DNA of 50,035 nucleotides from Lachnospiraceae bacterium (GCA_022794255.1 JAAWEL010000051.1:1-50035), one strand, 5' to 3'; counted from the first letter of the stretch, positions 24,269 to 33,860 are shown. A program made the numbers and translations. Notes: a model not told the origin generated them from the letters alone.

Positions 24269-25216
24269 ATGAAAACGAAACTTGATTTGACAGATATGAA
24301 GGTGGTTTTGCTGGCAGCAGGACTTTGCTGCTTTTTGTGGGGCAGCGCTGCACCGGCGATTAAGATCGGATACAGGCTGTTTCAGATTGATTCTGCGGAC
24401 ACGGCCTCGATTCTCATGTTTGCAGGGATCCGTTTTACTCTGGCCGGATTTTTGGTGATACTGTATCACAGCATGACAAGCGGACACTGGATCATGCCGC
24501 CGAAGGGCTCAGGAATCCCTATCGGAAGCCTGGCGCTGTCTCAAACGGTTTTGCAATATCTGTTTTATTACATAGGATTGTCCCATGCCAGCGGTGTCCA
24601 CAGTGCCATTATTACAGGAACAAATGTGTTTTTTTCCATGCTGTGTGCAAGCTTGATTTTTCGGTATGAAAAGCTGGATATTCGTAAGATTACCGGATGT
24701 ATTTTGGGATTTATGGGAATTATTATTGTGAATCTGTCTGGTTCTGGTCCGGAAGGAGGATTTTCCCTCTCCTTTTTTGGGGAGGGCTTTGTGCTGATGG
24801 CCCAGATTTTTTATGCTGTTTCAGGGTCTCTTATCAAAAAGCACTCCCGAACTTTCGATGTAGTGACTCTGTCTGGCTATCAGTTTATGGCCGGTGGCAT
24901 GATCTTATTTGCCATAGGTTGTGCCTTTGGTGGTACCTTGTCCGGAGCGGTGGGACCTTCCGCTTTTGTGCTTCTTATCTATCTGGGAATTTTGTCAGCC
25001 GTGGCCTATACGCTGTGGGGGATGCTTCTGAAATATAATCCAGTGAGCCGTGTTACGGTTTTTGGATTTATGAATCCTGTGTTTGGGGTGATTCTCTCAG
25101 CCATTTTTTTAGGAGAGAGCGGACAGGCCCTGACCTGGAATACTTTGGCTGCTCTGATTTTAGTCTGCCTGGGAATTTATGTGGTGAACAGAGAGAAAAA
25201 ACAGCACCATGGTTAG
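24269..25216 (+). CDS. EamA/DMT-family transporter
   Basis: About 315 residues with ten membrane helices in two EamA repeats (first about 10-145, second about 160-305). Motifs include FLWGSAAPAIKIGYRLF, the loop GVHSAIITGTNVFFSM and the second-repeat AVAYTLWGMLLKYNPVSRVTVFGFMNPVFGV. DMT proteins typically export amino acids, nucleosides or other small metabolites; the substrate here cannot be assigned. ATG 24269 is preceded by CAGGGAG; an extension to TTG 24218 is possible, but GAGGAGG inside that extension argues against it. Confidence 0.85.
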   Translation: MKTKLDLTDMKVVLLAAGLCCFLWGSAAPAIKIGYRLFQIDSADTASILMFAGIRFTLAGFLVILYHSMTSGHWIMPPKGSGIPIGSLALSQTVLQYLFYYIGLSHASGVHSAIITGTNVFFSMLCASLIFRYEKLDIRKITGCILGFMGIIIVNLSGSGPEGGFSLSFFGEGFVLMAQIFYAVSGSLIKKHSRTFDVVTLSGYQFMAGGMILFAIGCAFGGTLSGAVGPSAFVLLIYLGILSAVAYTLWGMLLKYNPVSRVTVFGFMNPVFGVILSAIFLGESGQALTWNTLAALILVCLGIYVVNREKKQHHG

Positions 25217-25222
25217 CATATG

Positions 25223-25276
25223 AAAAGGATATCTATGAGATGGTCTTTACAGACCTGGTACATAGATATCCTTTTT
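25223..25276 (+). terminator. long rho-independent terminator after the DMT transporter
   Basis: A 15-base arm (25223-25237) pairs perfectly with 25261-25275, with an inner GGTCT/AGACC hairpin, and ends in TTTTT. A-run and T-run on both sides allow bidirectional use. Confidence 0.9.
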
Positions 25277-25387
25277 CCACTCTTATAATACCATAAATCC
25301 GTTTTTATTACAAGACTGGTGATGTCAGACGCAGGATGCTATAATCCTGAATATTGTAAAATGTCTGGAAAGCGGGAGGAATAATGT

Positions 25388-25921
25388 ATGAACAAGGATT
25401 GGCTACTTGTACTGCAGCAGCAAAATCAATTGGAGAAGGTGATGCAGACAGGAAAAATCACGGAAAAATTCGGTCTCGTTTTAAATGAACAAGAAGCCAG
25501 GCTGATTTTGGAGGAGAGAAGAAACAGTCTGCAGGAACAAAGGAGGGTGGAATTTGGGGAGGGCATTGTCCCAAAAATTATTTATGAATTTTGTGATTCG
25601 GATTACATGGATCAGAATAATTATGTGGATACGATTATCCGACTGCAGGAAATATTTTACCTGTACAAAAATGAGATGGAGGATGAGATCACGGATGATG
25701 AGCTGTTGCATTTGATGAAGGAGCAGTTTGAGCTTCTGTGTTTTGGGGATCTGGATTATCTGGAAAGCACCTGTCTGGCAAATTTCGCTCAGGCAGTGCG
25801 GGCCGGGTATGAAGGATATCAAGCTTCCGGTGGCTATGGGGAGTATGCCCGTTTTGATGAGGAGAAACGATGGGATTATGATTTGTATCTGGATACCTTA
25901 AAAGAGCTTTGTTGGGGGTGA
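25388..25921 (+). CDS. DUF6323-like protein, function unknown
   Basis: 177 residues, cytoplasmic, acidic, no membrane helix or signal. Helical throughout (LQQQNQLEKVMQTGKITEKFGLVL, EQEARLILEERRNSLQEQRR). A conserved-looking aromatic/acidic core YEFCDSDYMDQNNYVDTIIRLQEIFYLYKNE is visible, with a TCLANFAQAVRAGYEGY stretch near the end. From memory it matches DUF6323, which occurs next to a DUF6179 gene in Lachnospiraceae; no function is known to me. A TATAAT at 25340-25345 with a weak -35 may be its promoter. It is 6 bases upstream of the partner gene. Confidence 0.65.
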   Translation: MNKDWLLVLQQQNQLEKVMQTGKITEKFGLVLNEQEARLILEERRNSLQEQRRVEFGEGIVPKIIYEFCDSDYMDQNNYVDTIIRLQEIFYLYKNEMEDEITDDELLHLMKEQFELLCFGDLDYLESTCLANFAQAVRAGYEGYQASGGYGEYARFDEEKRWDYDLYLDTLKELCWG

Positions 25922-25927
25922 TGGCAG

Positions 25928-26563
25928 GTGAGATATGAAATGGAAGAGCTGGTACACCTTGTAGGAAAATTGGCAGAGAGATATACGGCGTTTGAGAGTA
26001 CATCTGTTACCTATGAAAAGGCAGAGCTGCTGATGGGAGCTGTTTTGTATTGCATTCATGAGGCGGAGATGGAAGGCTTTGAAGGGAAGGACAGCGTTGA
26101 GGGAAAAGAAAGGCAACAGGCTCCTTTGGTATCTTTGGATAGGATTTCTTTGCAGAAGGCCTATGAGATGGGGGTCGTGTATGTGAAGGAAAAGGCCAAA
26201 CGGGCTTTAAAGCTGTATAACGAGATTTTGCCAGATTTTGATTGCTATGAAAACCGGTGTCTGCATCATACGTTTGTAAAGGAGCTGCCGGAATTTTTCA
26301 AGAGATACGATGTGTATTTTGAACCTCAGGATACGATTGTTACGCTGGACTATCCGGTGTTTTTTGATATTTCCGGATATACGGGAATTGACAAGATTTA
26401 TATGTTTCTTGTATGCATTGACAGGGAGCAGCGGGCTCTGCGCCGCATTCCCAGGGAAAATGTAATTCATATATTGTCTGCTCACAACAGGAATTACCGG
26501 GATGGAGTGGAAAATATTCATGGGATTGTTTTTGCAGAGAAAGAACCTTGGGATGTGAGATGA
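25928..26563 (+). CDS. DUF6179-like protein, function unknown
   Basis: 211 residues, soluble. It begins RYEMEELVHLVGKLAERYTAF and has ESTSVTYEKAELLMGAVLYC, a charged middle and a conserved-looking C-terminal block around FDCYENRCLHHTFVKELPEF and YPVFFDISGYTGIDKIY. It resembles the DUF6179 family usually paired with DUF6323, as here; function unknown. GTG 25928 has GGCAGGTG upstream and starts six bases after the partner's stop, so the two are almost certainly co-translated. The pairing suggests they act together. Confidence 0.65.
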   Translation: MRYEMEELVHLVGKLAERYTAFESTSVTYEKAELLMGAVLYCIHEAEMEGFEGKDSVEGKERQQAPLVSLDRISLQKAYEMGVVYVKEKAKRALKLYNEILPDFDCYENRCLHHTFVKELPEFFKRYDVYFEPQDTIVTLDYPVFFDISGYTGIDKIYMFLVCIDREQRALRRIPRENVIHILSAHNRNYRDGVENIHGIVFAEKEPWDVR

Positions 26564-26667
26564 TGGTGGAACAGAAAAAAGAAAAGTGGTATGATGAAAT
26601 AAAAAATGGCTCTGAAAACATTGCTGCTTGTGCTTCCATGTCAAAAGGCAGCGGAATGGAGAGAACA

Positions 26668-28890
26668 ATGAAATCACTGATTATCGCAGAAAAGCCTTCT
26701 GTGGCGCGGGATATTGCCCGGGTGATGAAATGTCCGAAGGCAGGAAACGGATATCTGGAGGGAGGGCAATATATCGTCACTTGGGGACTGGGGCATCTGG
26801 TGGAGCTGGCAGATCCACAGGAGTACGATCCCGGATATAAACAGTGGAAGCTGGAGGATCTTCCCATGCTTCCGGATCCCTTTAAGCTAAGTGTGATTCC
26901 TCAGACATATAAACAGTACGCAGCAGTGAAGGCTCAGCTTGCCAGGAGGGATGTGGGAGATGTGATTATTGCCACAGATGCAGGCAGGGAGGGGGAGTTG
27001 GTGGCCCGCCTGATTCTGAAAAAAGCAAATTGCAAAAAGCCCATCCGCCGCCTGTGGATTTCCTCTGTGACAGACAAGGCCATTCGGGAGGGATTTGCCA
27101 ACTTAAAGGATGGCAGGGAGTATGACAGGCTTTATGATGCAGCCATGTGCCGGGCGGAAGCGGACTGGCTGGTGGGGATCAATGCCACCAGGGCTCTGAC
27201 CTGCAAATACAATGCTCAGCTTTCCTGTGGCAGGGTGCAGACTCCTACCCTGGCCATGATTGCCAGAAGAGAAAAGGCTATCCGGGATTTTGTGCCTCAG
27301 CTTTATTATGGACTTCAGGCAAAGAGCACAAAGCTAGGGCTTACTCTCACCTGGCAAGACAAGGCTTCGGGAAGCAGTCGTTCTTTTGACCGGAAGAGAA
27401 TGGAAAAGCTCCAGGCAGATCTGACTGGCGGGAAGGCGCAGGTGACAGAGGTCCGCCGTGTGCCGAAAAAAACCTTTGCCCCTCTGCTCTATGACCTGAC
27501 AGAGCTGCAGCGGGATGCAAACAAGCAGTTTGGGTACTCAGCCAAGGAAACCTTAAACATCATGCAGCGACTCTATGAGAATCACAAGGTCCTCACCTAT
27601 CCCCGGACAGATTCCCGGTACTTAAGTCAGGATATTGTGCCCACCATAAAGGAGCGCCTGAAAGCCTGCAAAACAGGGCCTTATAAGGTGTTGGTAGGAA
27701 AGCTGGGCAGTCAGCCCCTTTCGGGAAAGCTTATTTTTGTAGATGATAGCAAGGTGTCGGATCACCATGCGATCATTCCCACAGAGCAATTTGTGCAGCT
27801 GGATCATATGAGTGTGGAGGAGAGAAAAATTTACGATCTGGTGGTGCGCCGTTTTCTGGCTGTTTTGTATCCTCCTTACGAGTATGAGCAGATCTGCCTT
27901 ACAGTAAGCATAGGCGGGGAAAATTTCCGGGCCCGGGGGAATGTGGTGAAAAGTCCTGGCTGGAAAAAGGTCTATGAAGGGAAGGATGAGGAAGGGTATG
28001 AGGAGGATGTGCCGGAGGAGGAGAAGGCGTTTATGATCTCAGGTTCCAGTCAGCTTCCTTTTTTGCAGAAGGGGGAGATTCTTTCAGAGATGGCAGTTAC
28101 TCTCACCCAGGGAAAGACTACCCCGCCGGCGCCTTTTAATGAGGCCACACTGCTTTCTGCCATGGAAAACCCGGTGGCCTACATGGAGTCAGAAAACCGG
28201 GAGATGGCAAAGACTCTGGGAGAGACCGGAGGTCTGGGCACGGTGGCTACCAGGGCAGATATTATCGAGAAGCTTTTTTCCAGTTTTTTGCTGGAAAAAC
28301 GGGGAAAGGATATTTTTCTTACCTCCAAGGCAAAGCAGCTTTTGGAGCTGGTGCCGGAGGATCTGAAGAAACCGGAGATGACGGCGGACTGGGAGATGAA
28401 GCTGTCAGGGATTGCCCGGGGAAAGCTAAAGAGAAGCGCTTTCATGGCCGATATCCGGGAGTATGCCGGAGAGCTGATCTGCCAGATTAAGGCAGGGGAA
28501 GGAAATTTTCGCCATGATAATCTGACGAATACCCTCTGCCCGGTCTGCGGCAAAAGGATGCTGGCGGTAAAGGGGAAGAACCGTGAGATGCTGGTGTGCC
28601 AGGATAGGGAGTGCGGCCATCGGGAGACCATTTCCCGTACTTCCAATGCCCGTTGTCCGGTCTGCCACAAAAAGATGTTGTTGAAAGGAAAAGGGGACGG
28701 ACAGATCTTTGTCTGTGCCTGTGGTCATAAGGAGAAACTGAAAGCTTTTCAGGAGAGGAGAAAAAAGGAGGGAGCCGGTGTCTCCAAAAAGGATGTGGCA
28801 AGGTATATGAACCAGCAGAAGAAGGAGGCGGAAGAGCCGCTTAATAATGCTCTGGCCCAAATGCTTTCCGGAATAAAGCTGGATTCGTAG
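26668..28890 (+). CDS. topB: DNA topoisomerase III (type IA)
   Basis: About 740 residues. Toprim domain at the start (SLIIAEKPSVARDIARV) and ATDAGREGELVARLI with metal-binding acidic residues. Core domain with SCGRVQTPTLAMIARRE. The active-site tyrosine lies in VLTYPRTDSRYLS. The C-terminus has two zinc-ribbon-like repeats (CPVCGKRM..CQDRECGH, then CPVCHKKM..CACGH). It relaxes and decatenates DNA, resolving recombination and replication intermediates, often with RecQ, which is encoded 15 kb away. Start uncertain: ATG 26656 or ATG 26668 fit the family, whereas the frame extends to 26548 with an unrelated-looking leader. Confidence 0.93.
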   Translation: MKSLIIAEKPSVARDIARVMKCPKAGNGYLEGGQYIVTWGLGHLVELADPQEYDPGYKQWKLEDLPMLPDPFKLSVIPQTYKQYAAVKAQLARRDVGDVIIATDAGREGELVARLILKKANCKKPIRRLWISSVTDKAIREGFANLKDGREYDRLYDAAMCRAEADWLVGINATRALTCKYNAQLSCGRVQTPTLAMIARREKAIRDFVPQLYYGLQAKSTKLGLTLTWQDKASGSSRSFDRKRMEKLQADLTGGKAQVTEVRRVPKKTFAPLLYDLTELQRDANKQFGYSAKETLNIMQRLYENHKVLTYPRTDSRYLSQDIVPTIKERLKACKTGPYKVLVGKLGSQPLSGKLIFVDDSKVSDHHAIIPTEQFVQLDHMSVEERKIYDLVVRRFLAVLYPPYEYEQICLTVSIGGENFRARGNVVKSPGWKKVYEGKDEEGYEEDVPEEEKAFMISGSSQLPFLQKGEILSEMAVTLTQGKTTPPAPFNEATLLSAMENPVAYMESENREMAKTLGETGGLGTVATRADIIEKLFSSFLLEKRGKDIFLTSKAKQLLELVPEDLKKPEMTADWEMKLSGIARGKLKRSAFMADIREYAGELICQIKAGEGNFRHDNLTNTLCPVCGKRMLAVKGKNREMLVCQDRECGHRETISRTSNARCPVCHKKMLLKGKGDGQIFVCACGHKEKLKAFQERRKKEGAGVSKKDVARYMNQQKKEAEEPLNNALAQMLSGIKLDS

Positions 28891-28929
28891 AGATGTATGA
28901 GGATATTAAAATTATGAGGGGGAAGAATT

Positions 28930-29274
28930 ATGGCATCCAGAATCGAATTTGTGGAATACGTTACAGATCAGCTGAGAGGTGCGGGAAATATTGTTTATAA
29001 GAAAATGTTCGGTGAGTATGGGCTATACTGTGACGGAAAGATATTCGCTGTGATTTGTGACGACCAGCTGTTTATCAAGATCACAGAGAAGGGCAAGGAG
29101 CTGGTCCCGGCATTGTCTGAGGCGCCGCCCTATAAAGGCGCGAAAAATTATCTTCTTGTGGAGGATGTGGATGATTGGGAATTGCTGACAAGACTGGTGA
29201 AGGTGACATATGAACAGCTTCCAGACCCCAAACCGAAAAAGAAAACAGGTATCCGCAAGGCAAAAACGACCTGA
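28930..29274 (+). CDS. TfoX/Sxy N-terminal domain protein
   Basis: 114 residues comprising only the TfoX N-terminal domain (VYKKMFGEYGLYCDGKIFAVI, then DQLFIKITEKGKELVP, APPYKGAKNYLLVEDVDD) and a basic C-terminal tail (PKPKKKTGIRKAKTT). In Proteobacteria TfoX/Sxy is a competence regulator; the role of short Firmicute versions is unknown. ATG 28930 follows GAGGGGGAAG. The basic tail would favour nucleic-acid contact. It lies between topB and the cobyrinate synthase gene, both on the same strand. Confidence 0.85.
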   Translation: MASRIEFVEYVTDQLRGAGNIVYKKMFGEYGLYCDGKIFAVICDDQLFIKITEKGKELVPALSEAPPYKGAKNYLLVEDVDDWELLTRLVKVTYEQLPDPKPKKKTGIRKAKTT

Positions 29275-29341
29275 TGCAGCAGGGGATTTGTTCGGACCGG
29301 TGCTTTTTCCCTGCAGGTAATGAAGGAGAATTTGATAAAGA

Positions 29342-30703
29342 ATGGAAAGAGAAAGAATGAGGAATCTTCCGAGAATTTTATTTGCAGCCCCTTGCAGTGG
29401 CAGTGGAAAAACCGTGATTACCTGCGGGATACTGGAAATTTTAAAAAGACGAGAGATTCAATGTGTCTCGTATAAATGCGGGCCGGATTACATTGACCCT
29501 TTGTTTCATCAATATATCCTTGGAATCCCCGGATATAATCTGGACAGTTTTTTCCTGCCTCCGGGGCAGGTGAGAAGCCTGTTTGAAGAAAAGTCCAGAA
29601 AGGCACAAATGGCTGTAATTGAGGGGGTTATGGGATTTTATGACGGAGTTGCCGGAAATACTGTTCATGCCAGTGCCTATGAGATTGCACAGATTACGGA
29701 CACGCCGGTGATTTTGATAGCAGACGGAAAGAAGAGCAGCTTGTCTTTAGTGGCTCTGGTGAAGGGGTTTTTAGAATATCAAAAGGATCCGCATATATGT
29801 GGGGTAATCTTAAACAGGACATCAGCCATGATGGCTGAAAGGCTGCGTCCGTATCTGGAAGAACTGGGGATTCGCTTGTATGGAGTGGTTCCGGACTGTG
29901 AGCAGGCCCGGTGGGAAAGCCGTCATCTGGGGCTGACACTGCCTGGGGAACAGGCGAGGCTTCGGGAGAAGGTAAGCGCTCTGGCTGACAGGATGGAACC
30001 CTGTGTGGATGTGGAAGGGCTGTTAGAGCTGGCAAAGCATGCTTCTCCTGTGCGCAAGGTAAGAGAGAAGAAAAAAACACCGAAAGCCAGCAGAAAAAAA
30101 CTTCGGCGTATTGCCGTTGCCAGGGATGAGGCTTTTTGCTTTTACTATCAGGAAAATCTGGACTTTTTAAAGGAAGATGGATGGGAGCTGGTTTATTTCA
30201 GCCCTCTCCATCATGATCACCTGCCCTGTGCCGGCATTTCGGCAATTCTCCTTGGGGGTGGGTATCCGGAAGGATATGCAAAAGAATTATCAGAAAACCA
30301 GTCCATGCTTGATGCGATTCGCGCAGCAAAGAGGCAGGGGATAAAGATTCTGGCAGAATGTGGAGGATTTCTCTACCTTCATGAGACCTTGGAGGGGGAG
30401 GACGGGATCCATTATCCTATGGCAGGCCTGATCAAGGCAAAGGGATACCGGACGGAGAGACTGTCCCGGTTTGGCTATATTACCTTGTTTGACAGCCAGG
30501 GGGAGAAGATGCTCCGGGCCCATGAATTTCATTATTGGGACAGTACCTTGCCGGGGAAGGACTGGAAGGCAGTGAAGCCTTTAAGCACCCGAAGCTGGGA
30601 TTGCATGTATGTGACAGAGGAACTGGTGGCGGGATTTCCGCATTTGTATTACGGCTCCAATCCGGAGTGGATCCGGAGGTTTCTTGCCGGGGGAGGAGGT
30701 TGA
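29342..30703 (+). CDS. cobB: cobyrinate a,c-diamide synthase
   Basis: 453 residues of the CbiA/CobB type. An N-terminal dethiobiotin-synthetase-like ATPase domain (LFAAPCSGSGKTVITCGIL, SYKCGPDYIDPLFH, EGVMGFYDG) is followed by a class I glutamine-amidotransferase-like domain with GGGYPEGYAKELSEN and the nucleophile cysteine in ILAECGGFLYL. It amidates carboxyls a and c of cobyrinate during cobalamin synthesis. No other cobalamin gene is present in the window, so it is solitary here. Start ATG 29342 or ATG 29357. It ends seven bases from the convergent rtcB. Confidence 0.92.
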   Translation: MERERMRNLPRILFAAPCSGSGKTVITCGILEILKRREIQCVSYKCGPDYIDPLFHQYILGIPGYNLDSFFLPPGQVRSLFEEKSRKAQMAVIEGVMGFYDGVAGNTVHASAYEIAQITDTPVILIADGKKSSLSLVALVKGFLEYQKDPHICGVILNRTSAMMAERLRPYLEELGIRLYGVVPDCEQARWESRHLGLTLPGEQARLREKVSALADRMEPCVDVEGLLELAKHASPVRKVREKKKTPKASRKKLRRIAVARDEAFCFYYQENLDFLKEDGWELVYFSPLHHDHLPCAGISAILLGGGYPEGYAKELSENQSMLDAIRAAKRQGIKILAECGGFLYLHETLEGEDGIHYPMAGLIKAKGYRTERLSRFGYITLFDSQGEKMLRAHEFHYWDSTLPGKDWKAVKPLSTRSWDCMYVTEELVAGFPHLYYGSNPEWIRRFLAGGGG

Positions 30704-30710
30704 TTTCCAC

Positions 30711-31943
30711 CTACCCCTTTACCACGCCGACTGTCTTAAGCTCAAGAACAGCCTCCACCAGATCTTCCTGATTCTTCATTACATCCCGGATATCCTTGTA
30801 GGCGAACCGGCATTCCTCTGCCACATCGGATTTATTATTTTTTCCGAGAACTACACCCTGGGCTTTTAAATCGGTCATTACCTGCTCACAGGTAAATGCC
30901 CCCATGGCGCCTTTTCTGGAGTAGGCCCGGCCTGCTCCGTGGGAGGAGCTGCAGAAGCTTTCTTGGTTTCCCTTGCCCCGGACCACATAGCTGTAGGAGC
31001 CCATGGCTCCGGGAATCACAGCCACTTCCCCCTCCCTGGCTCTGGTTGCTCCTTTTCGGTGGACCCAGACATTTTTTCCATAATGATTTTCCAGGGATGC
31101 ATAGTTGTGATGACAGTTGATCTCCTGATTAAATGTTACCGGATGGCCTAAGAATTTCTCTACTTTGGCATTTACCACATCCTTTACCTGCTCCATCATC
31201 CGCTCCCGGTTCTCAAAGGCGTATTCCAGTGCCAGATTCATCCAGATGATATACTCCTGTCCTTCTTTGGAATCCACCGGCAGAAAAGCCAGATGATACG
31301 CATCAGGAACCTGGCTGTACCACCGGATATTCAGCTCCCTGGCCTTTTTATGGTAATAGTCACAGATCTCTTTTCCAAAATGGCGGCTTCCTGAGTGGAT
31401 CATGATTCCCAGATATCCGTTTTGGTCTTCCTGAAGTTCAATAAAATGATTTCCACCACCTAAAGTCCCAACTTGATAGTAAGCATCTTCAATCAGAGGG
31501 AACAGAACCGGATTTTCCTGGTACAATGCCCCCTGTTCCATGGCTCGATTGAGAACTGCGGAGGTTTGGCGCTCCTTATGGGAACAATAGCCTACCGGAA
31601 TATTTCGCATAATATCCGATATCATAGCCTGGATAAGGGTTCCGTTTCCCGTAATCACAGGGCGGATTTCCTCCATTTTTACATCTGTGGAGACAAAATT
31701 CATGCCGCATCCAATATCCACACCTACCGCATTGGGAATAATCACCCGTTCAGTTGCAATTACCCCTCCAATGGGCATCCCTTTCCCTGCATGGGTGTCC
31801 GGCATCAGACAGACCCATTTATGTACAAACGGAAGCTGTGCCAGGTGATAGGCTTGCTCCAGGCCGGTATCCTCCAAATGTTCCCTTTTTTCCAGCCATA
31901 CCTTTATCGGCACTTTTGTATTTTCATCATAGATCACAAACAT
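30711..31943 (-). CDS. rtcB: RtcB family RNA ligase
   Basis: About 410 residues. RtcB motifs are clear: MPDTHAGKGMPIGGV, GVDIGCGMNF with the metal-binding cysteine, GGGNHFIEL, MIHSGSRHFGKE, the HRKGATRAREGEV segment and the C-terminal SSSHGAGRAYSRKGA carrying the guanylylated-histidine region. It joins RNA 3'-phosphate (or cyclic phosphate) ends to 5'-hydroxyl ends, using GTP and Mn2+; in bacteria it serves RNA repair. Start placed at the ATG ending at 31943, eight bases after AAAGGAG on the minus strand; an upstream codon adds six residues. No archease gene is adjacent. Confidence 0.93.
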   Translation of the reverse strand: MFVIYDENTKVPIKVWLEKREHLEDTGLEQAYHLAQLPFVHKWVCLMPDTHAGKGMPIGGVIATERVIIPNAVGVDIGCGMNFVSTDVKMEEIRPVITGNGTLIQAMISDIMRNIPVGYCSHKERQTSAVLNRAMEQGALYQENPVLFPLIEDAYYQVGTLGGGNHFIELQEDQNGYLGIMIHSGSRHFGKEICDYYHKKARELNIRWYSQVPDAYHLAFLPVDSKEGQEYIIWMNLALEYAFENRERMMEQVKDVVNAKVEKFLGHPVTFNQEINCHHNYASLENHYGKNVWVHRKGATRAREGEVAVIPGAMGSYSYVVRGKGNQESFCSSSHGAGRAYSRKGAMGAFTCEQVMTDLKAQGVVLGKNNKSDVAEECRFAYKDIRDVMKNQEDLVEAVLELKTVGVVKG

Positions 31944-32121
31944 AACACTGCTCCTTTCCACAAACGGAATGTTTTTCTATTTGCCCTTTTGTTTGTCATA
32001 CCTATATTTTACCATTTTCAACAGGATAGATCATTTCAAAAAGGCTGCGAGGTTTTGACTTTATTCTTAGTTGTGTTCCGGGAAAACCCACCTGAAAAGA
32101 AGTATATTACACAGACAGCTT

Positions 32122-33711
32122 TTATTTGTATGCATCCTGGGTTTGATGCCGGGATTTTTCCATGGAATGTTTTAAACAGCGAGACAGCTGATCCTTTCCT
32201 TTTCGCGCAAAATGGAAAACCAGCAAAAGCCCGCCATAGCAAAAGCACAAAAACAGAATCTGCATGGCTGTCTCAAAAAATCTGGGAAGAGAGCCGGAAA
32301 ATGGATAAAGGTCGTCCGTAAAATAAAAGATCCCGATTGAAATCATTAAAAGCAGGGAAGGCTTCACAATCATATCCCAGGCATTCCATGTAAAGGCAAC
32401 CATTTTTTTCAGGGACCATAAATGGAGCAGGGAAAGCAAAATCTCACTGATCAGCATACCCCATAAATAGGCCATGATTCCAAACCAGGGGATGCCAAAA
32501 AGTACAAAACCAATACGAAGCAGCAGGGAGGCTGTGTTTTGAAGGAAGGTGGTGCGGGTTCTTCCCAGACCGTTTAAAATACTCCCCATGGTGGTGGCCA
32601 GGTATAAAAAAGGACAGAGCCATGCCAGAATCCGGATAAATCTTCCGGCATCCGGGTCATGAAATACACTGGTGCCCAGCTCTTCTCCAAACAGGGTGAA
32701 GATGCCGATACACAGGATTCCCATATAGAGGCTGTAGCGCAAAGACAGGGACATGCTGGCTGCAATGCTGCCCTTGCGCCCTTCGGCCTGATCTCTGGCC
32801 ACACTAGGGAGCAGAAGAACGGCTAAGGAGTTGGTGATGGCGGAGGGGAAGAGGATGAAAGGCAGGGCCATTCCCGTCAGCACACCGTAGACAGCAAAGG
32901 CCTGATCGCTTTTTAATCCGGACATCTGCAGACGGCTGGGAATCCAGATGGCCTCAGCGCTGCAAAGCAGATTCAGCACCAGCCGGTTCCCCATGAGAGG
33001 AAGGGCAAGGGTCATTAAGGGCGCGGCAGTGCCCGGGGCGAGGAAATTGGCGGCTATGTCATTTCTTTGAGGGGGAAATAAATAAAGACAGATCAGGGTA
33101 TAAAGGGCAGAGGCAGCTTCACCGATCAGGTGGCCGTAAGCTGCCAGCATTACAGTGATCGGCTGTCCGGATCTGAGCCAGGATCCGGCAATAAAAAATA
33201 CTACCGTCATACGCACCACTTGCTCTGTCACCTGGGAAAAAGCAGGTACATGGGATTTTTGCATCCCGTAATAATAGCCATTGACACAGGCGTGAAAGGC
33301 GGCAAAGGGTACGGAGATTCCCATGATCGGCAGGTAGGGGGTACAGCGGGGTTCCATAAGCACTACCCCAGCCAGGAAAGAGGCGTGGCGGCAGATGAGG
33401 AAAGCCAGCACAAAGGACATGGTCATGGAGATCACCATGCCGGTGCGGAAGATGGAGCGGCCTCTGGCTACATGGGAGGCAATATACTGGGAGAGGGCTG
33501 TCTGGATGGAGCCAGCACAGAGAGCAAAGCAGATTCCGAAGATCGGATGAACCATATTGTATACGCCCAGCCCTTCCGCACCAATCGTCCGGGACAGAAA
33601 AATCCGGTAGAAAAAGCCTAAAACACGGCAGGCCAGGCCAGTTCCGGTAAGGAGGATGGTGCCGGTGAGAAAGGCTCGCTTTTTAGGGGAAAGTTGGGAA
33701 ATAGAAATCAT
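32122..33711 (-). CDS. SpoVB-like polysaccharide/lipid flippase (MOP superfamily)
   Basis: 529 residues with about 14 membrane helices. The N-terminus FLTGTILLTGTGLACRVLGFFYRIFLSRTIGAEGLGVYNM is typical of the SpoVB/MurJ-like branch, with a Pro-rich, Gly-rich loop in the middle (FPSAITNSLAVLLLPSVARDQ). SpoVB-type proteins are thought to flip lipid-linked peptidoglycan or polysaccharide precursors, in SpoVB's case for the spore cortex. The minus-strand ATG at 33711 has CGGAG eight bases upstream. It is about 180 bases upstream of rtcB on the same strand. Confidence 0.87.
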   Translation of the reverse strand: MISISQLSPKKRAFLTGTILLTGTGLACRVLGFFYRIFLSRTIGAEGLGVYNMVHPIFGICFALCAGSIQTALSQYIASHVARGRSIFRTGMVISMTMSFVLAFLICRHASFLAGVVLMEPRCTPYLPIMGISVPFAAFHACVNGYYYGMQKSHVPAFSQVTEQVVRMTVVFFIAGSWLRSGQPITVMLAAYGHLIGEAASALYTLICLYLFPPQRNDIAANFLAPGTAAPLMTLALPLMGNRLVLNLLCSAEAIWIPSRLQMSGLKSDQAFAVYGVLTGMALPFILFPSAITNSLAVLLLPSVARDQAEGRKGSIAASMSLSLRYSLYMGILCIGIFTLFGEELGTSVFHDPDAGRFIRILAWLCPFLYLATTMGSILNGLGRTRTTFLQNTASLLLRIGFVLFGIPWFGIMAYLWGMLISEILLSLLHLWSLKKMVAFTWNAWDMIVKPSLLLMISIGIFYFTDDLYPFSGSLPRFFETAMQILFLCFCYGGLLLVFHFARKGKDQLSRCLKHSMEKSRHQTQDAYK

Positions 33712-33819
33712 GGCAGCTCCGAAAAGGGGAAATTATTACAATATATGGGAGAAATACGGATGTAGAACGAGGACTGTCATAGATTTTGCCAGCAGCGGTG
33801 AATACACCAGAACCGCAAT

Positions 33820-33860
33820 AAAAAAAGTCAGCCGGACAGAACAGGCTGTTTGCCCGGCCG
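33820..33860 (-). terminator. minus-strand rho-independent terminator
   Basis: Read on the minus strand, CCGGC/GCCGG arms (33854-33858 and 33831-33835) plus an inner ACAG/CTGT pairing are followed by GAC and a run of seven T (33820-33826). It ends the 389-residue gene and separates it from the flippase gene. Confidence 0.75.

Noticed and set aside
31473..32321. 282-codon + strand frame antisense to rtcB
   Set aside because: No conserved motifs and entirely opposite a well-supported RtcB gene and the flippase 3' end.
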